This document shows, piece after piece, positions 4,244 through 5,449 of a stretch of DNA of 5,449 nucleotides; positions within the stretch are counted from its first letter, which is position 1; each line of letters starts with the position of its first letter. The DNA is taken from positions 1-5,449 of the forward strand of contig CALFYR010000710.1 in the NCBI GenBank assembly GCA_937954195.1. Reading direction: 5' to 3'. Under the pieces are notes generated by a model that did no database searches, was not told the DNA's origin, and saw only the letters and a program-made list of their open reading frames with translations. Position numbers and translations under genes: made by a program. This DNA is from an uncultured Dehalococcoidia bacterium. GTDB lineage: Bacteria > Chloroflexota > Dehalococcoidia > Tepidiformales > Tepidiformaceae.

Positions 4244-5449
4244 GGGTGGCGTTGCTGGCGCGGGTTTCGACGGAGGAGCAGGCGGGTGAGGACCGTCACT
4301 CGTTGCCGGCGCAGCTGCGCGCGATGCGGTCGCGGTGTGAGCGGGAGGGCTGGGAGATTGTCCGGGAGTATGTCGCGCAGGGCGAGAGCGCGTTCGTGGA
4401 GGACCTTTCGAAGCGCCCGATGCTGGCGGAGGCGGTGCGGGCGGCGGAGGCGGGCGAGTTCGACCTGCTGATGGTGCATGAATCGAGCCGGTTCGCGCGG
4501 AAGGCGAAGCTGCATCACGAGGTCGAGAGCCGGCTGGAACGGGCCGGGGTGCGGCTGCTGGGGGCCGAATCGCCGCTGGTGGAGCGTTCGCCGGAGACGT
4601 TCGTGGCGAGCGGTGTCGAGGCGGTGCTGAACGAGTACTGGTCGCGGAAGATGAGCCAGCACATCAGCAAGGGTCAGCGGGAGCGGTTCGAAAGCGGGCT
4701 GCACGTGGGTCCGCTGGCGTTCGGGTACGCGGTGCCGTGGAAGGAGCTGGCGGACGGATCGCGGGTGCGTGCGACGGAACTGCCGGCGGTGGTGGTCCAG
4801 GAGGAGGCGGTGCACATCGTGCGGGCGTTCCGGGACCGGGTGGCGGGCGCCGGGTATACGGAGCTGGCGGCGCGGTGGAACGGCCTGGGCCTTCGGCCGC
4901 GTTCGAACCGGGGGAACACGTGGTTCACGGATAGCGCGGTGCAGAGCGTGCTCGAGAACGATTTCTACGCCGGCTTCATCCGGTATCGGGGCGAGCGGCG
5001 TCGCGGCCTGCACGAAGCGATCATCACGGAGGACGAGTGGTTGGCGGCGCAGGCGGTGGTACGACGGCAGCGGGCGCCGCGTTCGATGAACCAGCGGGTG
5101 CTTTCAGGGATGGCGGAGTGCATCGACTGCGGGACGCCGATGTGGCTGTGGCGGAGCGGGAACGGGAAGCATCGCCGGGACTACTACCGGGAGGGCGACC
5201 GGCCGGGGCGTTGCGGTTCGAAGGGGTGGGCCGCGGACCAGGTGGACGGGCTGCTGGACGAGGTGTTCGTTTCGATGTCGACGGACCGTGAGTGGCTAAG
5301 CGGGTTGGAGCGTCGCGCGCGGACAACCTCGCCGGTGGATGCGGTGGCGAGCCGGGAGCGGGAGCGGCTGCAGGAGGAGAAGCGCCGGGCGACGAACGCG
5401 TACCTGGCGGGGGCGCTGGAGGAGCCGGAATGGAAGGAGCGGCTGGCGG
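4240..5449 (+). CDS. Large serine recombinase/integrase (partial, C-terminus outside window)
   Basis: 403 codons are visible and the frame is open at the right edge. The N-terminal catalytic domain (about 1-140) has R8-V-S10-T-E-E-Q, with S10 the nucleophile that attacks DNA, Q25, and S-R84-F-A-R87 in place of the usual D-R-L-S-R. The segment SKRPML (57-62) is also typical. A recombinase domain follows, with KMSQHISKGQRERFESG (137-153), GPLAFGY (157-163) and NDFYAGFIRYRGE (240-252). A zinc-ribbon region has C294-x2-C297 and C325; the cysteine usually found after the Y-x pattern appears replaced (YYRE, 315-318). A charged helix from about residue 369 starts the coiled-coil part. Enzymes of this family join attP and attB to integrate phages or mobile elements, and with a directionality factor excise them. 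ATG 4240 overlaps the previous stop by four bases. The neighbours suggest it belongs to a three-gene module. Confidence 0.95.
   Translation, partial: MRVALLARVSTEEQAGEDRHSLPAQLRAMRSRCEREGWEIVREYVAQGESAFVEDLSKRPMLAEAVRAAEAGEFDLLMVHESSRFARKAKLHHEVESRLERAGVRLLGAESPLVERSPETFVASGVEAVLNEYWSRKMSQHISKGQRERFESGLHVGPLAFGYAVPWKELADGSRVRATELPAVVVQEEAVHIVRAFRDRVAGAGYTELAARWNGLGLRPRSNRGNTWFTDSAVQSVLENDFYAGFIRYRGERRRGLHEAIITEDEWLAAQAVVRRQRAPRSMNQRVLSGMAECIDCGTPMWLWRSGNGKHRRDYYREGDRPGRCGSKGWAADQVDGLLDEVFVSMSTDREWLSGLERRARTTSPVDAVASRERERLQEEKRRATNAYLAGALEEPEWKERLA

Noticed and set aside
3793..5013. Upstream extension of the four-HTH reading frame on the minus strand to make a 618-residue protein
   Set aside because: The extension is antisense to the well-supported recombinase and its two partner genes, is arginine/histidine/proline-rich as expected of a shadow, and the ATG at 3792 has its own -10 box. 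The HTH repeats all lie after 3792.
1..5449. tRNA genes, CRISPR array, insertion sequence ends or phage att site
   Set aside because: No cloverleaf, regular spaced repeats, terminal inverted repeats with a transposase, or core duplication was seen by eye; an att site may lie beyond the right edge, past the recombinase.

Overview
The window is a gene-dense, high-GC stretch of bacterial DNA that looks like the accessory or early region of a prophage or related integrative element. The signs are a large serine recombinase, a phage-type metallopeptidase, a Gp37/Gp68-like (DUF5131) protein, small phage-type proteins and almost no intergenic space. The host cannot be named from the sequence. High GC together with four genes that look leaderless (a TANACT box 8-9 nt before an ATG, no Shine-Dalgarno) fits a high-GC lineage in which leaderless genes are common, such as Actinomycetota, Deinococcota or Chloroflexota. 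That is inference.

Layout: a minus-strand membrane protein gene runs off the left edge (1-506). A plus-strand metallopeptidase follows (542-1108), then a minus-strand membrane-anchored coiled-coil protein (1111-1800). Next comes a plus-strand pair: a three-cysteine DUF5131 protein (1836-2612) and a 62-residue protein (2609-2797). Two minus-strand genes follow, a small acidic protein (2794-3132) and a protein with four helix-turn-helix repeats (3157-3792). The window ends with a plus-strand, translationally coupled cluster: a 52-residue protein (3810-3968), a four-cysteine protein (3965-4243) and the large serine recombinase (4240 to the right edge).

The two strands behave differently. Plus-strand genes mostly have purine-rich ribosome binding sites or four-base start/stop overlaps, as in a polycistronic phage operon. 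The four minus-strand genes interrupt this operon, and each has its own -10-like box immediately before the start codon. Three of them also have lower GC than the plus genes in the stretches I counted. They look like independently expressed cargo (moron-like) genes inserted against the operon, and every convergent junction is tail to tail with 2 bp between genes or a 4-bp overlap.

The most interesting spot is 3793-3833, between the four-HTH gene and the recombinase cluster. A perfect 8-bp inverted repeat abuts the minus -10 box and contains the start codon of the first plus gene, so one site could control both directions. A working model is that the four-HTH protein is an autoregulator, and possibly a regulator or accessory factor, of the recombinase module. 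No tRNA, rRNA, CRISPR array, insertion sequence, att site or convincing intrinsic terminator was seen. No gene-free stretch exceeds 35 bp.
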